A stretch of DNA of 5,866 nt from Chthoniobacter flavus (GTDB lineage Bacteria > Verrucomicrobiota > Verrucomicrobiia > Chthoniobacterales > DYNR01): the NCBI GenBank assembly GCA_020720945.1, contig DYNR01000150.1, positions 1-5,866 of the forward strand, read 5' to 3'. Positions 1 to 5,866 of the stretch are shown here, piece after piece; within the stretch, counting starts at the first letter, position 1; each line of letters opens with the position of its first letter. Made by a program: the position numbers and the translations under genes. The notes beneath the pieces are model-generated. The model was given only the letters and a program-made list of their open reading frames with translations, did no database searches and was not told the origin of the DNA.

Positions 1-2969
1 GCAATCACGGGCAATTTTGCCAAATTCGGCGCGGCACTACGGATTCGCTCGGTCAAACCAAACCCGTCGAGACGCGGCATTTCAATGTCCGTAATCAACA
101 AGTCGTAATCTTTTTTCTGCAACATCTTCCACGCATCTTCCCCATCGTTTGCCACATCAATCTCAGAAACGGTGTCCCGCAACGCCCTCACCACCGCTTC
201 GCGGAAAAACGGCGTATCTTCGGCCAACAAAACCCGCAAACTGGAAAACGACTTCGCCTCTTCCAAACGCAAAACAAACCCTGCCAGCTTGAGCAACCCG
301 TAAATATCAACAACGAGGGTCAAGCGTTCCAGCAAAGTACACGAACCCAAAAGCCCCGACGACGGGAACATTTCCTTGTCCAACTCGGACGGACGCAAAT
401 CCGTAGCATCCACGATCTCGCTGGCCAAAATCCCCACCGGATGATGCACCAACCGCGGAACAATGACAAAAACCTCTTCTTCGTAGTCGCCGGGCAGACT
501 CGCCGGCAAATGCTTCCCGACACGAATCAACTGGAGCGTGGGCCCGTTTTCCTGCCGCAAACACTCTTTGTCCCCGATTTTTTCGATCCGGCTCAAAGGG
601 ATTTTTTCTACCCTCATGATGTTGCTCAAGTGCAAAGCAAACCGCTCCTGCGAAGCATCCTTGAACACCAAAACCCTCTCGATCGCCTCGGCACTGCCCG
701 TTGCCACCGCCTGCCGCGTGTCGCGCAACGATTGCATATCGGCTGGCAAACGACCATCCGCCAACGCCAACGGATCCAAAATCAACGCAATTTCCCCCTG
801 CCCCAAAAGCGTCGCCCCCGAATAATACGGCACAGGCTTCAAATGGCGACCCAACGGTTTAACCACGATTTCCTCGGTGTTGGAAATATCGTCAACCAAA
901 AGCCCGTAGCGGGAATGGTCTAGCTGCAAAACAAGGACGAACTGCTGCTTGCTTTCTTCCGGGCGTTCCCTCTGCCCTAAAATATCTGCCAGCACGACCA
1001 CAGGCAACAACTCCTCGCGCAACCGAATCACCTTGGCTCCTCCGAGGGTTTCCAACGGGCAATCCGGCCCGATCGCAACAATTTCTTCGAGGTTGATCTG
1101 CGGGACAGCAAACCTGCCTCCCCCCGCCTGCGCCACAATCAACGCGGGAATAATCGCGAGCGTCAACGGCAAACGGATGATCACCGCCGTGCCCTGCCCG
1201 ATCTCGGACTCGATCTCGACGCGCCCACCCAACTTCTCGATGTTGGTTTTCACCACATCCATGCCAACCCCGCGCCCGGAAATGTCGCTCAACGCCTCCG
1301 CCGTCGAAAAACCCGCGGCAAAAATCAGTTGGTGCGACTCGGCATCGCTCATCTGCGCCGCCTCCTCGGAAGTAATCAGCCCTTTTTCAATTGCTTTCGC
1401 CTTGAGCTTCTCGGGGTTCAACCCCCGCCCATCATCGCGCACCTCGATCTGCACGCGCCCGCTCAAATGCGCCGCCGCCAAACGAACTCTACCAAACGAG
1501 GTCTTCCCTGCCGCCGACCTCTCATCCGGTGTCTCCAACCCGTGGTCCGCGCAGTTGCGAACCAAATGCGTCAAAGGATCCGATAGCCCTTCCAAAATCG
1601 TCCGGTCTAACTCGACTTCCTCGCCGTGAATTTCCAGCTTGATTTCTTTCTCCAACTTTTGCCCGAGATCGCGGACAATCCTCGAAAATTTCCCGAAAAG
1701 ATTTCCCACAGACTGCAACCTCGCGCTCATCACCGTCCGCTGCACCTCGGATGTCACCGCGCTGATTTCCTGCACGACCGCCTGCAATCCCCCGCCTTCT
1801 CCCTTCGCGCTCAAACTCTCGGCGATCCGCAAAAGCTGGTTCCTGCCCAGCACCATTTCCCCCGCAAGGTTCATCAGCGCATCCAGCAAACTCACACTGA
1901 TCCGGACGGTCTCTTCGGGGCGAACCCGCATTGCCGCAATGGCTGCCGCCGCCGCATCTTTGGGCTTCAACTCGCCCGGGGTGGACACCGCCAACGGCTT
2001 CGCCGCCGCAGGGACAATCGCGTTCCCTACTTTCTTTTCCGCCTTGACCTCTGCCGCCGGCTTCTCGGGTTCCGCCTGCAACACAGGCTCCACTACCTTC
2101 TCTGCCACCGGCTGTTCCGCTTTTTTCGCAACCTCTTTCTTCCCGCCTTTTTCTTTCTTCTTGCCCGCTTTCGGGTCTTCTTTTGCTGGCGCTAATGTCG
2201 GCTGCGTTTTTATCCAATCCGAAAAAATCGAAGAAGGCACCCGGGTCAACTGCGACTCGGGCAAACCGAACGCTCCCAACAACAAATGATCCTCCATCGC
2301 CGTGGCAAACAAAACCGAACAAATCAGGGCAGGCGACACTTCCGCCTCCAAATCCCCGAGAGATTCGATGTCCGTGACCGTCCCGATCATCGTGCCCAAC
2401 GACGCAACTTCCTCGAAATAATCCAATAACGCCTGCCCCTGGTCTTCGATGTCGGTCTGCAAACGCAACTGCAAAACAAAAAAGTTCCGCCCGTGCCGCA
2501 ACGCATCGCGAACCAGCTCGGGGTCAATGTCAAACCCAAGCAAATACGCGGGCAACCCCGGCAAATCCAACGCCGCCAACGCGGGAGGCTCCGCCGTCAT
2601 CAACGCATTCAGCCCTTTCTTTTCGTCTTCCGAAGGCACCTGCGACGCATTGTCGGGATCATCCACCATCAAACGCAACTTGTCCGTCCCCGCCAACAGC
2701 AAACTGACCACCTTGGGATCCGCCGCCATCTTCCCATCCCGGACCAAGGACATCAGGCTTTCCATCACATGCGCCAAATCGACGATGGACGAAAAACCAA
2801 AAAATCCCGCAGTTCCTTTGATGCTATGAACGGCACGAAAAATGCGGTTCAATCGGGCGTTATCATTCGGGTCGCTCTCCAAAGCAACCAAATCCGAATC
2901 CAAAGTTTCCAAATGCTCGTTCGCCTCTTGGACGAAGAGCGCCAACATATCAGAGTCATCGCTACTCAC
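1..2969 (-). CDS. cheA: CheA-type hybrid histidine kinase (HPt-P2-like-P3-P4-CheW-CheW-REC), 3' end cut by the window edge
   Basis: Central kinase of a chemosensory array: it binds ATP, phosphorylates its own HPt histidine and passes phosphate to receiver aspartates. The frame stays open for 989 codons to the left edge. Seen in order: HPt, about residues 5-105, with H48 in the HSIKG box; a P2-like segment near 146-235; a Lys/Ala/Glu/Pro-rich linker, about 263-345; P3 dimerisation helices from about 354; the P4 ATPase with N box HLVRNCADHG (N472), DDGRG (512-516) and GRGVGMD (565-571); a CheW-like domain, about 608-738; a second one, about 764-895; and a REC domain from about 911 with E917/D918 and phospho-acceptor D961 in ITDIEMP. 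REC is cut after its LPVI strand. The GTG start is chosen because an in-frame TAA lies two codons upstream; the ATG at 2948 is the alternative. It lies 41 nt after the STAS gene and is probably co-transcribed with it. The family assignment is secure; the output is inferred. Confidence 0.96.
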   Translation of the reverse strand, partial: MSSDDSDMLALFVQEANEHLETLDSDLVALESDPNDNARLNRIFRAVHSIKGTAGFFGFSSIVDLAHVMESLMSLVRDGKMAADPKVVSLLLAGTDKLRLMVDDPDNASQVPSEDEKKGLNALMTAEPPALAALDLPGLPAYLLGFDIDPELVRDALRHGRNFFVLQLRLQTDIEDQGQALLDYFEEVASLGTMIGTVTDIESLGDLEAEVSPALICSVLFATAMEDHLLLGAFGLPESQLTRVPSSIFSDWIKTQPTLAPAKEDPKAGKKKEKGGKKEVAKKAEQPVAEKVVEPVLQAEPEKPAAEVKAEKKVGNAIVPAAAKPLAVSTPGELKPKDAAAAAIAAMRVRPEETVRISVSLLDALMNLAGEMVLGRNQLLRIAESLSAKGEGGGLQAVVQEISAVTSEVQRTVMSARLQSVGNLFGKFSRIVRDLGQKLEKEIKLEIHGEEVELDRTILEGLSDPLTHLVRNCADHGLETPDERSAAGKTSFGRVRLAAAHLSGRVQIEVRDDGRGLNPEKLKAKAIEKGLITSEEAAQMSDAESHQLIFAAGFSTAEALSDISGRGVGMDVVKTNIEKLGGRVEIESEIGQGTAVIIRLPLTLAIIPALIVAQAGGGRFAVPQINLEEIVAIGPDCPLETLGGAKVIRLREELLPVVVLADILGQRERPEESKQQFVLVLQLDHSRYGLLVDDISNTEEIVVKPLGRHLKPVPYYSGATLLGQGEIALILDPLALADGRLPADMQSLRDTRQAVATGSAEAIERVLVFKDASQERFALHLSNIMRVEKIPLSRIEKIGDKECLRQENGPTLQLIRVGKHLPASLPGDYEEEVFVIVPRLVHHPVGILASEIVDATDLRPSELDKEMFPSSGLLGSCTLLERLTLVVDIYGLLKLAGFVLRLEEAKSFSSLRVLLAEDTPFFREAVVRALRDTVSEIDVANDGEDAWKMLQKKDYDLLITDIEMPRLDGFGLTERIRSAAPNLAKLPVI

Positions 2970-2985
2970 GGCTTTTTAATGGGTG

Positions 2986-3003
2986 GGTTTTTCGAGGTTT
3001 TTC
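2986..3003. repeat. 8-bp direct repeat between the STAS gene and cheA
   Basis: GGTTTTTC occurs at 2986-2993 and again at 2996-3003, a 10-nt period. On the coding (-) strand this gives two GAAAAACC units in the 41-nt spacer upstream of the cheA GTG. No terminator-like hairpin is present, so read-through from the STAS gene is expected. The repeat may be chance in an A-rich leader, or may mark a leader element or protein-binding site. Confidence 0.4.
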
Positions 3004-3010
3004 CAGCAAA

Positions 3011-3322
3011 TCACGCCTGGGGCTTCAGCCCAAAACGCTCGGTCAAATTCAGAAAGGAAAACAGCCGGGTCACATCGCCACAAGGATTCTCGGCGCGAAA
3101 TGACAAACTCCGTTTCTCGCTTTCCCGATAAAGCGCAATCAGCAAGTTCAACCCCATCGAATCGATGATCCGGCACGCTGCCAAATCCACGACAACCATC
3201 TTGGCGTCTGGGTGCTGATCCAACCCCGAAATGAGTTTCGGGCGGATTTCCTGCACATTGGTGCTCAGTATGTCTCCGGAAAAAGTGAAACGGATAACGC
3301 CGTCATTTAGTGTGGTTTTCAT
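3011..3322 (-). CDS. STAS-domain anti-anti-sigma-type protein
   Basis: Single STAS domain of 103 residues, the usual size of the SpoIIAA/RsbV/HsbA family. Such proteins switch partners according to phosphorylation of one Ser/Thr. Visible features are the N-terminal beta strand (VIRFTFSGDI), the strand MVVVDLAACRIID and the phospho-site loop with S55 in DSMGLNLL, followed by the expected helix. The C-terminal segment RLFSFLNLTERFGL fits the last STAS helix. The ATG at 3322 is chosen because it overlaps the cheW stop as ATGA, a sign of translational coupling; a longer frame back to 3415 only reads cheW DNA out of frame. No Shine-Dalgarno is visible, which fits re-initiation. The likely kinase and phosphatase is the REC-PP2C-ATPase protein at the head of the operon (inference). 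The downstream partner is unknown. Confidence 0.93.
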   Translation of the reverse strand: MKTTLNDGVIRFTFSGDILSTNVQEIRPKLISGLDQHPDAKMVVVDLAACRIIDSMGLNLLIALYRESEKRSLSFRAENPCGDVTRLFSFLNLTERFGLKPQA

Positions 3323-3816
3323 AGTGAAGAATTGTTTGAATTTGTGGCCAACAAGGGGCCGATGTTTAAAACTGTTACCAAATCTTGGCTCAAGGGAATC
3401 ACGCCGCTGGTGCAAACGGGGTCAAGCCCGCTCAACGCCTCTGGCGGCGGCGGCAAAATCTCTGTCCCAACCGGCAAAAGATCACCGATCCCATCCACCA
3501 AAATCCCGATCAAATCCTCGCCTGCCAAATGGACATCCGCAGGCGGTTTCGCCAGACGCAAAAGCTCCGTCGCCGTCTTGAACACGACGCAACGGCTGGA
3601 AGGAGCGTCCCCCACCGGAGGCCTCCCGATCCGCGCTTCCAAATCCAGCGCCGTCAAAATCTGACCCCGCAAATGGATTAGCCCCCGCACTTCAGGCGGC
3701 GCGCTATCCACCACATGGACAGGGGGTTGGCGTAAAATTTCACGAATCCACAACAGGTCGCAGGCATACCTGCGCCCCCGGGATTCAAATACCAGCATAG
3801 GGCTAGATGATTTCAT
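3319..3816 (-). CDS. cheW: CheW-like chemosensory adaptor protein
   Basis: Stand-alone CheW-domain protein of 165 residues, close to the usual CheW length. CheW proteins bridge chemoreceptors and the P5 domain of CheA in signalling arrays. The N-terminal part (MLVFESRGRRYA) matches the first CheW strands. Residues 43-59 carry the hallmark VRGLIHLRGQ...DL, and residues 104-112 carry GILVDGIGD, the equivalent of the usual G-hydrophobic-VD-V motif. Residues about 81-101, between these two, look longer than a typical CheW loop. It starts 5 nt after the upstream gene stops and its TGA overlaps the next ATG, so it is firmly inside the operon. No good Shine-Dalgarno precedes the ATG; GGAAGG occurs but over 20 nt away. 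No receptor gene is in the window, so the sensory input is unknown. Confidence 0.93.
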   Translation of the reverse strand: MKSSSPMLVFESRGRRYACDLLWIREILRQPPVHVVDSAPPEVRGLIHLRGQILTALDLEARIGRPPVGDAPSSRCVVFKTATELLRLAKPPADVHLAGEDLIGILVDGIGDLLPVGTEILPPPPEALSGLDPVCTSGVIPLSQDLVTVLNIGPLLATNSNNSSL

Positions 3817-3821
3817 ATCTG

Positions 3822-5441
3822 CTACTTTTCAAATCGTTTTCCTTCCAACAAAAAATCCATCTCCAACCTCGCCCCGTTGCGGCATTCCCGCACGGATTGA
3901 GCCAAACTCCGGATCACCGTCAACCCCAGCGACACATGCCCCTCTCCAGTCAAAAGATCTTGCGGCTCTTGCGGAGGTCGGTGCTGGTAACCAAGACCCG
4001 GATCATCGACTATAACCCGGACTAACGGCTCAGGGCAAGCATGATATTCAACAAGCAAATCAGCCTTCAAATCCGCCCGCCCCCCGCAACCGTGCGCCGC
4101 CGCATTGATCACCGCCTCCCTCGCACACAAACAAAGGACATCCACCGTATCCGGCGCAATCCCCTCCAACGCCAACACCAGATTCCTATTGAGTTCTTCC
4201 TGCAACGCATCCACCTTCTCCCCGATGTCCCCAGGCACCGCCTCGCAAAAAATAGGCAACGATTTTTCCACCCTCTTTTCCCCGTTTTTCGCTTCGCCAC
4301 AAACCGGCGCATCCGCCGCTTTCCAGCACAAACAGGAAACCATAACATCATCTGGCGCAGGCTTTTCCGCCAACAACGCCAGCGGTTGCCCCTCGGGTGC
4401 CAACAAAATATGCGCGGCCAAAGACTCGGGGTGAACCCCCAGCGACGCCGCGTAATCGGGCAACCCATCGCTCCAGACAACCACGCAACCGTCCGCGGAA
4501 ACTTCCAGCAAATCCTTGCCGGGCATGAAATCGTCGAACCACCCCAACGGGCACCCGTGCGGTGCGAGTTTGCGCAACGGTTTCCCGGGCTCATACAGCG
4601 TCACCGCCGGACACCCGCAATTCAAAACTTCCAGCTTCCCCGTATCCAAATCCAGATCGACAAACAACGCGCTCAACGACGCAGGCAAAGCCTTGCCCGT
4701 CGTGTCGCCAGACATCCAGTCCTTCAACAAAAAACGGTTGCACTCCTGCGCAATCTGATCCGGCGTCGCCCCCAACGCCTGCATCCCCTTGACCATCCCC
4801 TGGAAATACGCCGCGATAAACCCTTCGAGCAACCCGTGCCCCGACACATCCCCCAACACCAGATGCACCGCCCCGTCCCTCTGGTTCCCGACGCTCAAAA
4901 AATCCCCGCCCGCCTCAAAAATCGGAAACGACCGCGTCCGCAACGCACACCGCAAAACCTTCCCCGCATTATCCGTAAGTGCCGGCGCCAGACGGTCTTG
5001 GATCGATTCAACAGTCGTCAACCTCTTCTGCGCTCCCTGCATTTCCCGCATCTCCGCCGTCTTTGCCACCGCCCTCACCACCGCATTGCACACCTGCGCC
5101 CTCGCCACGGGCTTCTCCAAAAAATCGAGCACCCCGCCACGCAAAGATGCCGACAAAGTCTCGCGCTCGGAATCGCTCGTGATCATGATGATGGACAACG
5201 CCGTATCGATCTCCCGCACCTTGGTCATCAAATCCAACCCGTTCATGTTGGGCATCAAATAATCCGTCACCAGCGCATCGAAATACTGCGCCGTTTTTTC
5301 GTGGATTTTTTCGAGTGCCTGCTCGCCATCACTCGCCTTCGTTACCTCGTAACCCTCTTGCTTCAGGATGCTTTCGAGCATCATCAAGCTGATCAAGTCA
5401 TCGTCAACCAATATAATTTTTCTAGGGGAAGCCGTTACCAT
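3822..5441 (-). CDS. Response regulator with PP2C/SpoIIE phosphatase and RsbW-type kinase domains (HsbR/CrsR-like)
   Basis: Three-domain partner-switch regulator of 539 residues, numbered here from the ATG at 5441. REC, residues 8-120, has an acidic cluster at D13-D15, phospho-acceptor D60 (VTDYLMP), T88 and K110 (EKP). A linking helix and a SIQDRLAP segment lead into a PP2C/SpoIIE phosphatase, about 145-375, with metal-ligand motifs GGDF (D180), GDVSGHG (D198), WSDGL (D325) and DDVMV (D364/D365). The C-terminal GHKL ATPase, about 405-539, has an N box with E442 and N446 (REAVINAAAHG), DPGLG (480-484) and a SLGLTVI G2 segment. All key residues appear intact, so it could both phosphorylate and dephosphorylate a STAS protein, as HsbR does to HsbA in Pseudomonas (family knowledge). 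Phosphorylation of D60, probably by the nearby CheA (inference), would set the balance. An alternative in-frame GTG at 5456 adds five residues and has GGTGG 7 nt upstream. Confidence 0.94.
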   Translation of the reverse strand: MVTASPRKIILVDDDLISLMMLESILKQEGYEVTKASDGEQALEKIHEKTAQYFDALVTDYLMPNMNGLDLMTKVREIDTALSIIMITSDSERETLSASLRGGVLDFLEKPVARAQVCNAVVRAVAKTAEMREMQGAQKRLTTVESIQDRLAPALTDNAGKVLRCALRTRSFPIFEAGGDFLSVGNQRDGAVHLVLGDVSGHGLLEGFIAAYFQGMVKGMQALGATPDQIAQECNRFLLKDWMSGDTTGKALPASLSALFVDLDLDTGKLEVLNCGCPAVTLYEPGKPLRKLAPHGCPLGWFDDFMPGKDLLEVSADGCVVVWSDGLPDYAASLGVHPESLAAHILLAPEGQPLALLAEKPAPDDVMVSCLCWKAADAPVCGEAKNGEKRVEKSLPIFCEAVPGDIGEKVDALQEELNRNLVLALEGIAPDTVDVLCLCAREAVINAAAHGCGGRADLKADLLVEYHACPEPLVRVIVDDPGLGYQHRPPQEPQDLLTGEGHVSLGLTVIRSLAQSVRECRNGARLEMDFLLEGKRFEK

Positions 5442-5545
5442 ATTTTGTCTTGCCACCCGTTATCCACCAAAACGGGCGAAACTTGAAGCTTTTTCTACGA
5501 AATTTCTTAACCCCCAGCGGAGAAATCGCTAGATTACCCCCCGAT
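5442..5545. promoter_or_regulatory. Divergent intergenic region, presumed promoters for the operon and the second STAS gene
   Basis: This 104-nt gap separates two divergently read genes, so promoters in both directions are expected. For the + strand gene, a weak sigma70-like pair can be drawn: TTAACC (5507-5512), a 17-nt spacer and TAGATT (5530-5535). It would put the transcript start almost on the ATG, that is, nearly leaderless. For the - strand operon a TTCAAG / 17 nt / GATAAC pair can be read across the inverted repeat at 5456-5476, also a poor consensus match. Neither pair is strong evidence; the call rests mainly on gene orientation. Confidence 0.4.
5456..5476. repeat. Perfect 6-bp inverted repeat upstream of the response-regulator gene
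   Basis: CCCGTT (5456-5461) and AACGGG (5471-5476) are perfect reverse complements around a 9-nt spacer. The element lies 15 nt upstream of the ATG at 5441. It could be an operator for a dimeric regulator, or a hairpin in the mRNA leader. On the - strand the loop holds GGTGG, a Shine-Dalgarno-like sequence suitably spaced for the alternative GTG at 5456, whose first base is the last base of the stem. If that GTG is used, the hairpin would hide the ribosome site. Confidence 0.5.
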
Positions 5546-5866
5546 ATGAACTCTTTTTTTTCCGCAAGCAAACCGACGGCTTCCGCCTCCTTCGACAAAA
5601 CAAGCAACCTCCTCCAAATCAAACTGTTAGGAGACTTGAAAAGCACGACCATCGCCGACCTCTACCGCGACTCTTACGACATTCTGACGGACAAAAGCCT
5701 CGCGGGTTTTTCCACTCTCGAACTCGACATAACAGGCGCGTCAATGGTTGATTCTCAAGGACTTAACCTGATTGTCTCCCTCTTGCGCCAAGTCAAAACA
5801 CGCGAGGCAAAACTCAAAATCATCACCACCAAACGGACGGTTTACATGACCCTCCTTTCGGTCGGC
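5546..5866 (+). CDS. Second STAS-domain anti-anti-sigma-type protein, 3' end cut by the window edge
   Basis: The open frame runs 107 codons from the ATG to the right edge without a stop. After a Ser/Ala/Lys-rich N-terminal stretch of about 20 residues, a STAS domain begins (NLLQIKLLGDLKS). It continues through a TLELDITGASMVDS strand with the candidate phospho-serine S70 in DSQGLNLI, a helix, and KLKIITTKRTV. The phospho-site loop closely resembles that of the first STAS protein (DSxGLNL in both), so the two are probably paralogues served by the same kinase/phosphatase (inference). It is read away from the operon. The absence of a Shine-Dalgarno makes the exact start moderately uncertain. Its codons are C-ended (9 of 17 Leu codons are CTC), unlike the TTG-rich genes on the other strand. 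The last STAS helix lies beyond the window. Confidence 0.88.
   Translation, partial: MNSFFSASKPTASASFDKTSNLLQIKLLGDLKSTTIADLYRDSYDILTDKSLAGFSTLELDITGASMVDSQGLNLIVSLLRQVKTREAKLKIITTKRTVYMTLLSVG

Noticed and set aside
949..1629. 226-codon + strand frame and neighbouring + strand frames between 441 and 3131
   Set aside because: They lie antisense to cheA, whose frame is continuous with recognisable motifs throughout; their translations are low in domain character and rich in Ser, Pro, Arg and Gln.
2112..2135. A-run in the cheA linker as a programmed frameshift site
   Set aside because: The run reads GCG AAA AAA GCG in frame, which does not form the X XXY YYZ heptamer, and the zero frame continues with coherent domains, so no frameshift is needed.
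1522..2322. 266-codon - strand frame inside cheA
   Set aside because: It is the cheA linker and P3 region read in another frame, giving a Gly/Arg-rich translation without motifs, while the cheA frame continues through it.
3011..3415. Longer version of the first STAS protein starting at 3415
   Set aside because: The extra 31 residues are cheW DNA read out of frame and do not resemble a STAS N-terminus; the ATG at 3322 forms a classic ATGA overlap.
4041..5486. 481-codon open frame on the + strand opposite the response regulator
   Set aside because: Its translation is dominated by Arg, Gln, His and Pro with no domain-like pattern, and it is the antisense of a gene with intact REC, PP2C and ATPase motifs. 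Strand skew leaves few stops on the antisense strand.
5540..5547. Flagellar sigma28-like -10 (CCCGATAT) before the second STAS gene
   Set aside because: It matches 6 of 8 of GCCGATAA but overlaps the ATG, and no TAAA-type -35 is found at the right distance.
5422..5652. 76-codon - strand frame spanning the divergent gap
   Set aside because: It overlaps the starts of two well-supported genes in conflicting frames and shows no domain features.
1..5866. RNA genes, CRISPR arrays, insertion sequences and rho-independent terminators
   Set aside because: Nearly all bases are within well-supported genes. The two gaps show no tRNA-like fold, repeat-spacer pattern, transposase or GC hairpin followed by a T run.

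Overview
The window reads as part of a bacterial signal-transduction locus in which a chemotaxis-type kinase module sits next to a serine-phosphorylation 'partner switch'. All five genes encode soluble cytoplasmic proteins with no membrane segment. Reliable taxonomic assignment is not possible from sequence alone. The DNA is moderately G+C rich, strongly strand-asymmetric (the + strand is C/A-rich, the - strand G/T-rich), and most starts lack a Shine-Dalgarno sequence. That combination occurs in some Verrucomicrobiota/PVC-type and Bacteroidota-type lineages, but this is a weak inference.

Layout. Four genes lie on the - strand, read from right to left, and look like one operon: (1) 5441-3822, a response regulator with receiver (REC), PP2C/SpoIIE-type phosphatase and RsbW-type ATPase/kinase domains; (2) 3816-3319, a stand-alone CheW-like adaptor, 5 nt downstream; (3) 3322-3011, a STAS anti-anti-sigma-type protein whose ATG overlaps the cheW stop as ATGA; (4) 2969 to the left edge, a very large CheA-type histidine kinase with HPt, P2-like, P3, P4, two CheW-like domains and a C-terminal REC domain cut by the window edge. 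To the right, a 104-nt divergent intergenic region (5442-5545) separates the operon from a second STAS protein on the + strand (5546 to the right edge, incomplete). The rest of the window is almost entirely coding. No RNA gene, mobile element or CRISPR array was seen.

Proposed working (inference). An unidentified input reaches the CheA hybrid through the CheW adaptor. CheA autophosphorylates at His48 and passes phosphate to its own REC domain and/or to the REC domain of the phosphatase/kinase protein. That protein then shifts the balance between phosphorylating and dephosphorylating the conserved Ser of one or both STAS proteins. The STAS proteins in turn control a downstream partner (anti-sigma factor, diguanylate cyclase or similar) that is not in the window. 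The closest known architectures are HsbR/HsbA of Pseudomonas, CrsR/CrsA of Shewanella and SypE/SypA of Vibrio. The unusual element is the apparently dedicated CheA/CheW module in the same operon and the second, divergent STAS protein.
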